Made by a program: the position numbers and the translations under genes
Assembly: GCA_014526335.1 (NCBI GenBank)
Contig: JACTAT010000036.1
Span: 1,775,000 to 1,838,999, forward strand
Reading direction: 5' to 3'
DNA length: 64,000 bases
DNA from: Chrysaora quinquecirrha
Lineage: Eukaryota; Cnidaria; Scyphozoa; Semaeostomeae; Pelagiidae
The notes under the pieces: generated by a model
What the model was told of the DNA's origin: nothing
Databases searched by the model: none
Seen by the model: the letters and a program-made list of their open reading frames with translations, nothing else
In this document: in pieces, positions 46,792-58,688 of the stretch
Position numbering within the stretch: position 1 is the first letter of the stretch
Layout of the letters: each line of letters starts with the position of its first letter

Positions 46792-48938
46792 ACATTTTTG
46801 TAAAAAATACCTTATTTCATCAAATTTCGCATCTCTAATTTTCGCACTTTCAGATTGTCACACCCTAAAATTTTTATTAGAAGTTGAGCCGATTCGCGCC
46901 CTTTACTTTTTGCACCAAGAAGCGCGCTTTTAACTGACGTGTTTGCGCACTTTCAATTTCTTTTCTATTTAGGTTGCAGTAGGTTGCATCATTAAGCAAG
47001 GCGGGTTTTATCCGCATCGTCAACTTCTACATCTATTACCCTTATGCTTGTTTTGCAATTTGGACGTCTTCACTTGGGTTTCCCTCGTCAGCAAACAACT
47101 GTGCCTAAGTTGCAACGAGCACAAAGCGCGAGAGAAAGGGGGGTGCACTTGAGGCTGTTTCTGACTTCCGTAATGAAAAGAACTGACCACTAGATGCAGG
47201 CAGATGATTTGCCCTAAAACAAGGTTATACTATAGTTAAAATCTGCGCAGAATTCTGCACAAGACCTATGTGGTCTCTCGGTTTAAGAAAGGGACATAAA
47301 CCAAGCGTTCGCTTCTACCCCTTTCCATTGCCATACGTGCACGGCACACTGTCAAATTGCCGTAGCAAAGGAGGAATGGGGTTCCATTGCTTAGTTTCGC
47401 CTTTTACTGTTCAATCTGCCTGTCGTGTTAAGCATTGTGCCTAGTGCTAATCTAACAATCAAAAATGCGTTAGGAATCTTATAAGCAGCGAACACCGTAA
47501 CGCTATCACGGAAGAGCAAAAGAAGAAATGCGACAGAAGAGGTCAATTCGCCAAAATGAAGCATACACCCTTGAGCGCCAAACATATGCTCATAACTAAA
47601 CCTTTGTCGAAAACCTATAAGTATTTGGCTTTACCATCTGAAAACTAGCGTCTATTTTTTCTTTCTGAAAATAATTTCTCGGACTTTATGAAAGCGTCAA
47701 TACAATGTCATGTTTTGAAGCCAGCGCTTTCAGCGTGTTATCTGTTCTGTTCTCTTTTTGCGTGACGCTCGCCTCTTTCATGCAGCGCAGGTTTCCCAGG
47801 CTCCAATCTCCAAATGTCACGGTGCATTATGTATGTATTTGTGTATTCTTGTAGTTTACAATTTCTCGCTCTCTTGCATAATGTATGCCTTGTAGGAGGC
47901 AACATTTGGGGCACTTGGAAGTAAAAGAAAGCAAAGTTGGAAGTGCGACGAAGCGATATATTTTTACTGTAAGCAATGATCAGCAGCATAGTTATGTCTG
48001 GACAATATCCCAAAGTTGCCGTACTTCTCTTTTATGTTTATGTGGTACCGGTGCTACGAAGTAAAAAGAGTGTCACCCGCCTTATAGTTTTAGGCTAATT
48101 TCCGTACCAAAATCTTTTGAAACGGATGATTCTTCGAAGGACCAGTCTAAAGATATAACATGTTGTTGATTTAGCCTATATCCACTACCCACCCTACCCA
48201 CTACATCAAATCACTTGATTGCTGCTGCAAAAGAGTCCCACCCCCGGTGCTACCGCAGCTGCAGCTTTCTGAGCATAGGATCATGTCTGTTTTAATACCC
48301 CTTAAAACGGAGGCTTCTTTGATGACGATGATGGAGCTGAGCAGCTCTTTGCGATTCGCACACGGCAAAACAAACACTTTTCAGTTAATTTTTCCTACTC
48401 TCAAGCTTGCTACTGCCGCAGGTGTGGCACTTGTTGCAAGATAGCATAAGATCCTCATTATTCTAGTTTTAGAGCCTTTTGATCTTTCAAACGGCGCTTC
48501 CTTCAAGGGTTGTTTAAACGGCGTTGGTAAGGATTAGCTTTCACTTTGACATTGCCAACGTGTCCCGCGCTAAACGCAGGGGCCCAAATAGCGAAAAGTT
48601 CGAGTTTTCAAAATCAAAAGTTCTACCCTTCATCGGCTATAACGGTTTGAAATATGGTCTTAGTGTTTGCCTCGAAGGGGTCAAAATGGTAAAGCAGAAT
48701 AACTTCCTAATTAGTTTAGAATGAAGAATAGTCTAAGGTATGTAGTTGCCTTTGCACAAGCAAATCTTTTATGCCTTGACAATGGTTACGTTTGTAACAT
48801 TACCTGCCATAAGAGACAAAATGCTCATGTACTTCAAAATTTAGTTACAAAAACATCACAAGGAGGATTCATATTGTCTATATACGAAATAATTTGAGGT
48901 TTTAAGACCCATATTACTCAACAACGGGGTTCCATATA
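46792..48938. other. Intergenic tract, no gene recognised
   Basis: No supported gene, and no clear repeat structure beyond scattered short words. It borders the transposon at 48939. Confidence 0.4.
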
Positions 48939-50489
48939 CGGTGGCCCATAAGTGTCACGGCACAATATCTTTCATGGCCACATTTTTTGATAACGACGGC
49001 AAAAACATTCTATCATAAATAGCAACTTTTTCAATTTTTATCAAAACTTTTTACTTTCATGGTGATTCAATTTTATTCCTCACGGCGATTTTTCTTTTCA
49101 CGGCAATTTCATCTTTCTCGCGGCAATTTTTACTTTTCACAGCAATTTCACCTTTCTCGCGGCAATTTCATTTTTCACGGCAATTTCATCTTTCTCGCGG
49201 CAACTTCATTTTTCGCGGCAATTTCATCTTTCTCGCGGCAATTTTTATTTTTCATAATGATCTTGCAATAGAGCTGAAAAGCAAAACCACACACATTCTT
49301 TGTCTAATTGATCACTGAGGTCAAGAATACCTGACCCATCCATATCCTTGAAAAAGTTGATCCACCAATTTGCGTGACTCCTTCGCAAGAAGGACCACCA
49401 GCCTTCTATCCTTTGATTTCTCGGAGAGGGTACGTAGCGGTGGCTTTGGATGTCATTTCTGAAATAGCACTGCATTGCTGCCATAAGCCTATTTTCTGTC
49501 CCTAAATCTGTAACGAGTTGTAAGGGGCACCCATTAAACTCTTCCACAGCTTCTAAGAAGTATGCTGCAATGTTGCTAGGGAAATTATTGGACCGTGTTA
49601 CATATAACCATATGATTTTCCTGCTCCACCCATCGATACAACCGTGAATGGGAAAGCCGAATGGCTTGAGTTTGTCGTAGCCATCACAGTGCCACGTGTC
49701 ATTGGGGCCAAGATTACGATAAACCCTTCTTCTTAAACGACGGGCTCTTCTTTCCTCTACTCCATTGGAGTCTATTTCCCGGAGAAGATTCATGACAACT
49801 TGTCTTGGTACGACAATGCCACTGATCTGAAGATGATGCCAGACGGCCCGATAGCCCCTAGAAGAACCAGGACCGTCTAACACCTCATTTATTGCCTGCC
49901 TAACCCTCGCGTTAGCATACTGGACACCACTTCGACGTAATGCTAATGAATGTAGTCGTCGCTTTAATGTACTGAGACTCATTTCTATGCCATGTCTCCT
50001 TGCAAGAAGCAACAATATTTCTTCATATTGGAATCCTCTTCTGAAATAGTGCTGTATTAACTCAGTTTCGCTCATTCCCTCGGTATCGGCCATTATACAA
50101 TTTGGAAGGCAGGATTACCCTTTCGCGCCTTGTTGGATAGTTGTTCATGCCCTGCTGCCGTGAAAAATAAAAATTGCCGCGAGAAAGATGAAATTGCCGC
50201 GAAAAACGAAATTGCCGCGAGAAAGATGAAATTGCCGTGAAAAATGAAACTGCCGCGAGAAAGGTGAAATTGCCGTGAAAAGTAAAAATTGCCGCGAGAA
50301 AGATGAAATTGCCGTGAAAAGAAAAATCGCCGTGAGGAATAAAATTGAATCACCATGAAAGTAAAAATAAAATTGTTTTGATAAAATTGTGGCCAAAAGT
50401 TGCTATTTATGATAGAATGTTTTTGCCGTCGTTATTAAAAACTCATGTGGCCATGAAAGATATTGTGCCGTGACACTTATGGGCCACCG
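48939..50489 (-). mobile_element. Apparently intact DNA transposon with integrase-like DDE transposase and long compound inverted repeats
   Basis: The 1551-bp element has terminal inverted repeats of about 320-345 bp (48939-49257 and 50145-50489). The ends begin CGGTGGCCCATAAGTGTCAC and are flanked by TA on both sides (48937-48938 and 50490-50491). Within each repeat the words CGGCAATTTCATCTTTCTCG and CACGGCAATTT recur every 20-25 bp, six to ten times. One gene on the minus strand fills the middle. Single-gene integrase-type transposons of this sort are known in cnidarians and fishes (IS3EU-like and related groups); the exact superfamily is inferred. Confidence 0.85.
49245..50093 (-). CDS. 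Integrase-like DDE transposase
   Basis: A single 282-residue open frame. Residues 8-55 (SETELIQHYFRRGFQYEEIL ... STLKRRL) look like a helix-turn-helix DNA-binding region. The catalytic core shows Asp137 (WHCDGYDKLKPFG), Asp196 (LVTDLGTEN) and Glu230 (NQRIEGWWSFLR), a D-D-34-E spacing as in retroviral-type integrase folds. No frameshift or stop interrupts it, so it could be active. It starts just inside the right inverted repeat and its stop codon falls within the left one. It would cut and join the ends of its own element in the nucleus. The family assignment rests on motif recognition. Confidence 0.9.
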   Translation of the reverse strand: MADTEGMSETELIQHYFRRGFQYEEILLLLARRHGIEMSLSTLKRRLHSLALRRSGVQYANARVRQAINEVLDGPGSSRGYRAVWHHLQISGIVVPRQVVMNLLREIDSNGVEERRARRLRRRVYRNLGPNDTWHCDGYDKLKPFGFPIHGCIDGWSRKIIWLYVTRSNNFPSNIAAYFLEAVEEFNGCPLQLVTDLGTENRLMAAMQCYFRNDIQSHRYVPSPRNQRIEGWWSFLRRSHANWWINFFKDMDGSGILDLSDQLDKECVWFCFSALLQDHYEK

Positions 50490-50491
50490 TA

Positions 50492-52100
50492 CACCCCGAT
50501 TTCGGCTGTCAGCACCCGGACTAGTAGTCTTAGGAGGAAAAAGTTTCGTGTGCGAAAAAAACACGGCTGCCGAAAATCGTAGGCAGATCGAACAAGGCGT
50601 CCGTTTCCTTGGTTGCCACACTTCTGAAACTTGTTTGAGCATGCGCCGTTCTTAAGGGATGCCGATGATTTCTAAAGGGTTTCCCGCGAAACATTTCAAA
50701 CGTGATAGTGAGGGCTTTCTTTATTGTGAACTGTGACACAGAGGGGAGAAGATAGACCGATAGACCAACAGAGTGAATATTTCCTTCTAAATGACCTTAT
50801 GCAGCATTATTTTCAACTTGAATAGCTTTTTTAAAAGATTACATCATCTGTAAAGGTTTGAAATCAACTATGAAATTACTATTCAACATTCAGAACGAGA
50901 TTTCTTGCGATTTCTGCGAAACCTTCCAGCTTCGGGGGCAGAAGGTTTTGGAGGCCTGCCAAACCTGCCGTTTTCATAAGTCGGTACCAAAAAAATACGT
51001 TTCGACATCTACCGAAAAAAGAAGGCGTCAACGGAATGCGACCAACAAAAGACGCCCTGAAATACTCGTTCTAGAATGCAGTACTTTGAAAATAAATAAT
51101 CCACTTAATGCGAGCTTACCCGGAAAAAAAGATGACTGAACAATTATTTAAGGCGTTTTTCCATAACTAGCTAAACCATCTTTTGGAGCAAAGAGCAAAA
51201 AATAATTGTTTATCAAATAAGAATCCCTGTTTGAGCGAGGTAAGGTCAGCTTTGCGGGGAGAAACATGTGGAAATTTTTAGATACTTCCACAGAAAGTAA
51301 TGTTGTAAGTAAAAGTAACGAGTATCTGCTTGGGCTATTGCTGTGGTTTTGATGCGAAAACTCGGGGGTGTACTTGACTGTGATGAGTACGGGGTGAGCA
51401 CGCCGTTCAAAAATAATTTTTGACCCGGCTCTAGAATTTTCTCCTCACAATGATGCCCGGCTACCGGCTTTACAAAAATGTAGTCCAAAAAATATAAAAT
51501 ATGCTGCGCAGCATTGAAGTACCAGCCCACTCTAACAAAATATCGTTTTAAGAACAGGCTTAAAGAAAGAATGCCTTCTTTACAACCGGCTTAAGAAAGA
51601 ATACGATACCCAGCGCTAGAGAAAAGGGGCAAAAAGAAGTACACACCCGTCAGCAAAGATACTAAGTACCCCCCAGGGTTCGAAAGGCCTAAAAATGACA
51701 AAAATGTTCTCTGGTTCTTTGAAGAAGAGAAAAGACACTTTCCGGTGTTTTTTGCTTGCACCTGCCAAAGCTGCAAGTAAAAAATATTGCAAAATGTTGC
51801 TTCAAATTGTTTGGTTGCAAGGTTGCAATATTCCTAATAATAATAATATTTATCTATTTATAGTTGGCTGGAAAAATAGCTAATGCTAATAGGCCAACTC
51901 TATCCTATTTACAATATCTGTAAGTTAACCTAAAATTATAAAAATTATTTAACAACAGATACGGCAGTAACATCATGGCCCTTCCAACTTTTGATTTGCA
52001 TTTTGTATTCATTATCAGTTTTTACATTTTTATATTGGTCTGAAAGCCGATTCCAAACGATGACAAACGGGTCCACCATATTAGTAAGGTTGTTGCACCT
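50492..52100. other. Intergenic tract, no gene recognised
   Basis: Short open frames only, no domain and no clear repeats apart from ATAATAATAAT near 51835. Confidence 0.4.
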
Positions 52101-52111
52101 TGAAATTTGTG

Positions 52112-52190
52112 CTCCCTAGCCTGGATTTGAACCGCAGACTTTAAGCATAAATGGCGAAAAGGCTAACCACTACACTACGCTACCCATTGC
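52112..52190 (-). repeat. tRNA-derived SINE head (polymerase III promoter-like)
   Basis: On the minus strand, TAGTGTAGTGG (52167-52177) matches the A box consensus, and GGTTCAAATCC (52123-52133) matches the B box, 33 bp apart as in tRNA genes. The acceptor arms do not pair and the anticodon arm is missing, so this is a tRNA-derived SINE rather than a tRNA gene. Confidence 0.65.
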
Positions 52191-52257
52191 GGTGTAGCTG
52201 ATAGCACTAGGTTAATTAATGCGAACCATAACTAATACAACAGCATAAACAACCAGT

Positions 52258-52400
52258 GGGACGTGGAACCAGGTACACAACTGGGACCTGGGAAGTGAAA
52301 TGTTTAAGTGAAACCTTGGACCTAGGCGAAAGTTGGAATTGGACCAGGAAACTAAATGCGACCTTGGACCTGTGACGCAAGTTGGCCCTGGGACCTTTTT
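52258..52400. repeat. Degenerate minisatellite, 'GGGACCTGGGA' type
   Basis: About five to six imperfect units of 22-28 bp contain GGACCTGG, TTGGACCTAG or TTGGCCCTGGGACC words. It is the opposite orientation of the array at 53030-53440. Confidence 0.6.
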
Positions 52401-53029
52401 TCTCCGCAAATGTTCGTAGTTCCTTTGCAGCTGAAGCCTCTCAGATCTCGAATACACTGTTTGAATATTATCTTTTACGAAGTAAATACTACCTTTTCTT
52501 TATAATGTTAAGTTAAAATGCAAAATTCCAACCGTGTAAAAATTTATGCCTCATAAAGTATGCACTGCCTTTTCTCTCTAAGAGCCTCTATTAAAAGAAT
52601 GTCGATAAAGCATGTCTGCTAAAATCACTTTTGTCGGTTTGAAATTCAAATAGTTATAAGCAAATGCAAATAACACCCTTTCTTGCGACTAACTTCATTG
52701 TTTCGAATCTCTAGACTCAAAAATTGTATAATATTGGGACTACTGAGTAATAAAGATTTCTTTACGCATTTTTGTTTACAAAAATCATGAGCTCTATCCT
52801 CGTTTTCTGTTACAGTTTGTTCGTTGGCATTACGAGTGGAATTCAAATCTGAATATTTATGAACAGTTATGAACAGTTAACTTTGGTTTCATTTTTCTGT
52901 TACTTTTAAAACATTTCTTGTGAAAGGAATTTTCATAGTTATTCAGTGATGTTGATTTGTTTTTACTATTAAGTGATCAAGTGTCTCCAGTCAAACGTCC
53001 TACTTATGGTCCAGCAAGCAACCAATTTC

Positions 53030-53440
53030 CTTGGCAAAACCTTATCACAGGCCCGATCCTTGGTCTCAGGTCCAGACTGAGTCCCTGGCCCCAGGTTCCA
53101 GGTCAAATATGCGTCCCAGGTCCAGGATTTCACCTGCGTCCTAGGTCCAGTTTGCTTCCCTGGTCCAAGGTCCGACCTACGTCCCAGGTCCCGTTTGGTT
53201 TCCAGGCCTCAGTTGTGTACCTGGTTCAACGCCCCACTAGTGTTCTAGGTCCTGGGTCCAACCTGAGTCCCGCCTTCCACGTCCCACATGAGTCCAACGT
53301 CCCATATCCACCTTAGTACCGCATCCCGCGTCCTGGGTTCCAGCAGAGTCCCACGGCGCACTTCTGATGTGAGTCCTGTGCCACGTCCCACGTCCCACTT
53401 GAGTCTCACGTCCCAGGTCCTAGCTGCGTCTCGGGTCATC
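53030..53440. repeat. Degenerate minisatellite, 'GTCCCAGGTCC' type
   Basis: Some fifteen imperfect units of about 25-28 bp (GTCCCAGGTCCAG..., GTCCTAGGTCCAG, CGTCCCACTTGAGTC). It keeps several frames open without coding sense. With 52258-52400 it forms an inverted pair of arrays. Confidence 0.7.
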
Positions 53441-53511
53441 AAATTCAAATATGCCCGACTTCCACGCACAGTCATAAAGAATCACAAAAAAACATTGAGA
53501 GTACCGTGAAC

Positions 53512-53636
53512 AGTACCCTGGGTACCAGAGCCTCAAGATTGGAATCGCAGAACAAAATAAAAAAAATATTATTTTTTTATTATTTTTTTTATTTTGTTCT
53601 GCGGTTCCAATCTTGAGGCTCTTGTACCCAGGGTAC
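53512..53636. repeat. Near-perfect hairpin MITE with 6-bp target-site duplication
   Basis: Two arms of about 54 bp (left GTACCCTGGGTACCAGAGCC, right ending GGCTCTTGTACCCAGGGTAC) pair with two mismatches around a short AT loop. The 6-bp word GTGAAC lies directly outside (53506-53511 and 53637-53642). The arm begins with a palindromic GTACCCTGGGTAC. It is a fold-back element with no coding. Confidence 0.8.
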
Positions 53637-53642
53637 GTGAAC

Positions 53643-55388
53643 CGGGGATCGATCTCAAGGCCTCTAGTTCAGTTCAAGAAAGCTGTGGTGTGGACCTGTG
53701 CGGCTGTGGTTTTGACCTGTGCGCCACAGTTAGCAAATGCTTCTAATGAATGTGTAAAATGTGAAGTAATTGCTTTTTATTAATAATACCATTAATGCCA
53801 GCACTTACTGCGACTTCAAAGGTTTCTTCCGCATATTTGTGGGTAATCTATTGTTACATTTTGGCAAAAAAGAGTGTCTTAGGAAGTTCTCTCTATACCT
53901 GTATCCTTTTATTTACAATTAAGTTGTTTATTTATATTATAATTAAACTTAAGTAGTTATTTTTAATTGTAAATTTTTCCACGGCTCCCTGAAAAGCAGC
54001 CTTGGCTGACGGGGTTACCGTGTTTAAAGAATATAAAATGAATGAAAAATGAATGAAAGTGGCATCACATCTCTTATGTGCTCATCCTTCGCACATGAAA
54101 CGTGCCCTTTGACACAAACATCAAAGCTACATAGGCTTTCCGGGTTGTTGGGTGTGGATCCTTAACCTCATCTACATCTATGAAAGAGTGGGTAACATTA
54201 GGAACGTGCAATTTGTTCTCAGCAAAAGCGCATAATCACAATAACAACAAACTTGAACAGGGTAGTATGGAAGCATTAAAACTGTCGATCTACAAAGCCG
54301 CGAAAAGGCCACAGCAACAAAGTATACAAAGTATCATGCCAGTCCAATCACTATTTAAACAACCACGAAACATTTCATAGCTGGTTAAGGCAAATGCAAA
54401 CTCTTAGATTGACGGGAAATCTTCCAAATTTGACATCTGCAAAACTACAGAAACATGGGGCACATCCTCGTCAATCAATGATTCATGTACCTGCCCCAGG
54501 GTTTTGCAAAGTTCCGGGAGCTAGGTACCCATTTAGGCCATGAAAAAAATCGCAGGAAACAATGGAACGAAACTTGTTCCGATCTTTGGATGGCTTGCTG
54601 TTAAAGAATATAAGAAATGGCTTTACAGTAATCAGGCTTACAGTAATTCGGCTTTAAAGGCTTGGCCAAAGGCCAATATATATTTTAATCTGACGTGAAC
54701 TCTTTCCTTATTTGACATTTTCACTTGAACAGCAGATATTCGACTTTCGTCTTTATTTTAACTTCGTATCAATTCATCAATTATTTGAAAATTACTCCTG
54801 CAAAACATTAACGCAAACAATTAAGAATACTTCCCCTACGAAAGTCATGATACAAAAATACAAAAAATCGTTAGCACTTTAGCACTACTTCTTCTTCTAA
54901 GCTTAAATAACAACATTTATAGGATATCAAAGCACAAAACACAACAAAGCATTAACTTACTTCCTGCAGTGTGCGAAAACGAGGCTCTATGGCAATATAT
55001 GTTGGCAGAAGAACTTTGCAGACTGTAATGCCATAGGTCATCTTTTCATTTACGATGGGCGCGTCCCAAGCGTTACTAGGCTGCAACCGTTTTAAAGGTT
55101 AAGCAGGCACAAAAATAAACAGAAAGTAGAGAAAGCTTCGAGAAGGGGAGTGAAGAAAAGAAGAAAAAAACTTGAAAACCAAAGGTTGAAAGAAAACAAA
55201 GAAAATAAGAAAATGATGCTTGGATGGGTAACATAACAAGTATATTGTAGCGGTGACGTGCCATTTTTGATGAAAATAAGGAATTATGGGTAGAGAATTT
55301 CACTGAAATTGGCAGGCAAATGGAATAATGGGTGTAAATTTTGAGATATATCAAAAGATTAGAATCATCATTCGTATGAATTTCAAAC
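53643..55388. other. Intergenic tract, no gene recognised
   Basis: AT-rich sequence with short open frames and no recognised structure. Confidence 0.45.
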
Positions 55389-57381
55389 AACGTGATAAAT
55401 CTAGTATCTTAACTAACTTTATCTTAACAAAGGCAATGTGCTTTTTTATCATAGTCAACAGAAAAAAACACTGGTCTGGAAGCCTATTGTTCTAACTTAT
55501 TGTTTAGTTTTTAAGCTATCACGTGACCAAAGTAAGTGCACAAGTCTTCCCGCACTTAGAGTTTGCATGGTAGTTTGGCTTGGTAGTTTGTTGGCAAGCA
55601 AGCTTCGAAATTGTTTGATTTATATGTTATTAATTTATCATGGTCTCAATTTTATAAATAAGTTTAATCACAATAGGTTTAGGTTGTGTTTAGTTTGTGA
55701 TTAGTTTGTTTCCTGTTGGAGTTCAGTTTGCGTTCGGGGCCTAAGCAGGTCATTTGTTGTGCAACTGATCTTGCAACCAAACTGATTTTTCTTCAGAACA
55801 GACCCATGTGCAACATTTGTAAATTTTCTGAGTTTTTTCTCTATGTTTTTCTGGAAATTTTTTGCTGCTGAAAACAGCCCCCGACGGTGATGCTTAAACG
55901 TACGCGAGATGTTTCCGGGAGCAAAAATTTTCAAGAAAAACAACGAGAAAAGTCTCTAATTTACAGAAATTTACTTCACAACAAATAAAAATTTTTTAGA
56001 TGTTGCACATAGGTTCTTGAAAATTCTCTTGAAAAATCAACTTGGTTTGATGAAATCATATACCTAGCAGCAAATCAGTTTCACAAAGAACGGTTCCCAT
56101 GCTATCCCTGTCGACAAATTTCTAAATGTCACCGTCGGGGGCTGTTTTCAGGAGTAAAAATTTTGAGAAAAACATGGAGAAAAGACTCAGAAAATTTACA
56201 GATGTTGCACATGGCTCTATTCTCTTGGAAAATCCATTTGGTATGATAAAATCTTTTGCCTGGCAGCAAAATCAGTTGCACAAAGAATGGCCCGCGCTCG
56301 ATCGTAGTCGAAAAATTTCCAAGTGTCACCGTCGGGGAACTCATTTTAGGAGCCAGAATTTTCGAGAAAAACGCCGAGAATAGACTCTGAAAATTTGTAG
56401 ATGTTTCATATACAGTTGACATCCGCTATCTCGACTGCCTGCTATTTCCCATTCGCTATCTCGAAAACCTCCATATATTCGATTTTCCATTTCCTGCTGA
56501 ACTGGATAAAGAGGCAGGCTGAAAATATGTATAAGTTCGTCCCGAAATGTCCGCCTGGGTGATCAGCTGATGCGCCACACGTATTATGGAGACTCTAGAG
56601 TTGTTATTATGCACTTATGGAAAATACATATATAACAAAAATAGAAATCATCCAGAAATTATGAAAAACTAAATTCGTGTTGGAAAATTGTTCCCCGCAA
56701 AACTTTTGGATAACATTCACGATAAAAATCAGTTTGTGAATCCCTTACAAAAGTTAAAAGGTCAGGGACGCGGAATTTATTCGCTTCCGAGGTCTAACAA
56801 TTCATCAAGCTTGTCTTCATCCCATAAATTTATAAAATTATGTCCAACGTTTCTCCCCGTACAATAATTTCGCCTACCATTCTATACTTTGTTCCCTCCA
56901 GGTGTGCACTTACTTTGATCACGTGACGACAAATTGAACATGTTTCAAGTTTTTGCGAGTAACAAAAGGCTTAAACAATTGGCTTCCAGACCATTGTTTT
57001 TTTCTATTGACTATGGACCCGCCGAGAAAAATGCATAAGGCAATCAATATTCAGCGGGATATTCTTTAGTGAGAAACATTAATTTGTAGTTATATTTACA
57101 AATAAAAAAATGTCTCCATTTTCTTTATGGTCAAGTTGTGGTTGTGAGCATAATCAATATTACGAGGAACAATAAGTTTTCATTTCATTTCTTGATCCAG
57201 CTTTCCATCGCCTGAAAATGACCGAACGTCTGCAGCCTTAGTATTAGCTAACAATTAACGTTTACGCTTTATCAAAATAATCTTTTCGGTACAAAAAATG
57301 AGGCTTATAGTGTTTTAGTTACATGTGCAACTTATTGTTGGGAAAATAGGATTCGTGCGCAAACTAATACGCAATAGATAA
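55389..57381. repeat. Long direct repeat, copy 1
   Basis: It starts AACGTGATAAATCTAGTATC and ends ACTAATACGCAATAGATAA; the same sequence recurs at 58719-60593. Compared with copy 2 it carries about 210 bp more near its left end and lacks about 115 bp near its right end. Nested inside is an inverted-repeat element (55450-57015). The two copies flank the Penelope-like fragment. Confidence 0.85.
55450..57015. repeat. Nested non-autonomous element with CATAGTCAA(C/T)AGAAAAAAAC ends
   Basis: The left CATAGTCAACAGAAAAAAAC and the reverse complement of the right end CATAGTCAATAGAAAAAAAC continue as inverted repeats through 'GGTCTGGAAGCC'. A second internal inverted pair (about 55798-55890 against 56126-56212, 'CCGTCGGGGGCTGTTTTCAG') lies inside. 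Only the right end survives in copy 2 (ending near 60098). No transposase is found. Confidence 0.65.
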
Positions 57382-58000
57382 GGCGGCTGGTTTCGCCAAC
57401 ATAAGATGCAGTACTGCATCCAGCGCAAGAAAATTTGTAAATTACACGAGCCCGGAGACACTTGGGCACAGAATCCTTCACCCCAAACATATTACGAAGC
57501 TTAAACGAAGTAAATACGAGTTTAATATCGATATCTGTACAATACTGTTGAACTAGGTGTTTTATTTTACGTTGAGCAACGAGAGAGTAACGACCAATAT
57601 ACGGAAGCTTATAATAGCATTTGTTATCAGACGCAGTATGATTCCTAGGTTGATTATCCTCACTAGGGGTATCCCTAACTTTGTCTAGATACTTACGAAC
57701 AATATTGTCGACGATATATGATGGGTACAGATTCTTATTAAAGATGGAAGTAAGCTTCTTAATATCATTATCAAACCCAGAACGTGTATTATTAATCTTG
57801 TAAGTCCTATCAACGAGAGTTCTAATCAAGCCTATTTTGTACGAAAACGATGTAAAACTGAAAAAATTAGTTAAAAGACCAGTATAAGTTGTTTTACGAA
57901 AAACAGAAGTGCGGACCGATTCACTATTACTGTTATCTATCAAAATATCCAAAAACGGTAGCTGGTTGTTATCCTGTTTATCCATAGTAAACTTAATGTT
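57382..58000 (-). pseudogene. Penelope-like RT C-terminus and GIY-YIG start, truncated
   Basis: The open frame runs from the inversion point to the broken GETSR motif at 57382, after which it continues only into flanking repeat. Motifs visible are LPFLDILIDN with a following VFRKTTYTG (typical of the RT thumb to linker region), a linker, and the CxxC plus YVGETSR of GIY-YIG nucleases. The fingers and palm with the catalytic aspartates are absent. Confidence 0.8.
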
Positions 58001-58510
58001 AGTGAGGATAATCAACCTAGGAATCATACTGCGTCTGATAACAAATGCTATTATAAGCTTCCGTATATTGGTCGTTACTCTCTCGTTGCTCAACGTAAAA
58101 TAAAACACCTAGTTCAACAGTATTGTACAGATATCGATATTAAACTCGTATTTACTTCGTTTAAGCTTCGTAATATGTTTGGGGTGAAGGATTCTGTGCC
58201 CAAGTGTCTCCGGGCTCGTGTAATTTACAAATTTTCTTGCGCTGGATGCAGTACTGCATCTTATGTTGGCGAAACCAGCCGCCATCTCTACACGAATCCG
58301 GGAACATTTGGTTACAGATAAAAATTCACACATCTACAAGCATTTGCAGGAATCGGAAATCTGTCGTCAGGCTTGCACAGAGGACTGTTTCTCTGTTCTG
58401 GACAACACCCAAACTTCTATAAATTGAAGATCAAAGAGGCTTTGCACATCTCATGGGGAAAGCCTACTTTGAATAGGCAGCTGTATCATTATAATTTATC
58501 ATTATCATAG
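58001..58510 (+). pseudogene. Penelope-like GIY-YIG endonuclease tail, frameshifted
   Basis: It begins in frame at SEDNQPRNHTASDNK and reads through IYKFSCAGC and YVGETSRHLYT. A frameshift follows near 58293, after which the frame reads IREHLVTDKNSHIYKHLQES and CFSVLDNTQTS. A second frameshift near 58420 leads to LKIKEALHISWGKPTLNRQL and a stop near 58510. These are the conserved blocks of the Penelope endonuclease C-terminus. Confidence 0.75.
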
Positions 58511-58636
58511 CGTTTTAACCTTTTTCTTTTAACCACACCCATAATATCAATTAACATTTTTTTCTCTCATCTATTGTTGTAAACATATATTACGTAACTT
58601 ACTTTTCCTTATAAAATTAACCATTGTAGAAATTTG

Positions 58637-58688
58637 AATTTATCAACTGATGATGGACAGTGCATGTCCGAAACATGTTTTGCAAATT
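58637..58688 (+). ncRNA. Hammerhead ribozyme-like motif (type I, minimal helix III)
   Basis: Core CTGATGA (58647-58653), then GGAC/GTCC stem II (58655-58658 with 58666-58669), then GAAA (58670-58673). A tiny helix III (AC-AT-GT) leads to the predicted cleavage site after T58679. Stem I pairs CAA (58644-58646) with TTG (58680-58682), then an internal loop, then AATTT (58637-58641) with AAATT (58684-58688). Type I hammerheads with minimal helix III are known in Penelope-like elements. An unpaired T at 58654 between the core and stem II is a deviation, so activity is uncertain. Confidence 0.7.

Noticed and set aside
49059..49271. Open frames with SRQFHLSRGNF repeats, also at 50093-50396
   Set aside because: They lie wholly in the transposon's inverted repeats and translate the CGGCAATTT subterminal array.
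52112..52190. tRNA gene on the minus strand
   Set aside because: A and B boxes are good but acceptor and anticodon arms do not form; called a SINE head instead.
56126..56383. Open frames starting MSPSGAVFRSKNFEK, also at 59260-59643
   Set aside because: Present in both direct-repeat copies, but the opposite strand is also open and the segment is part of an internal inverted repeat; no family resemblance.
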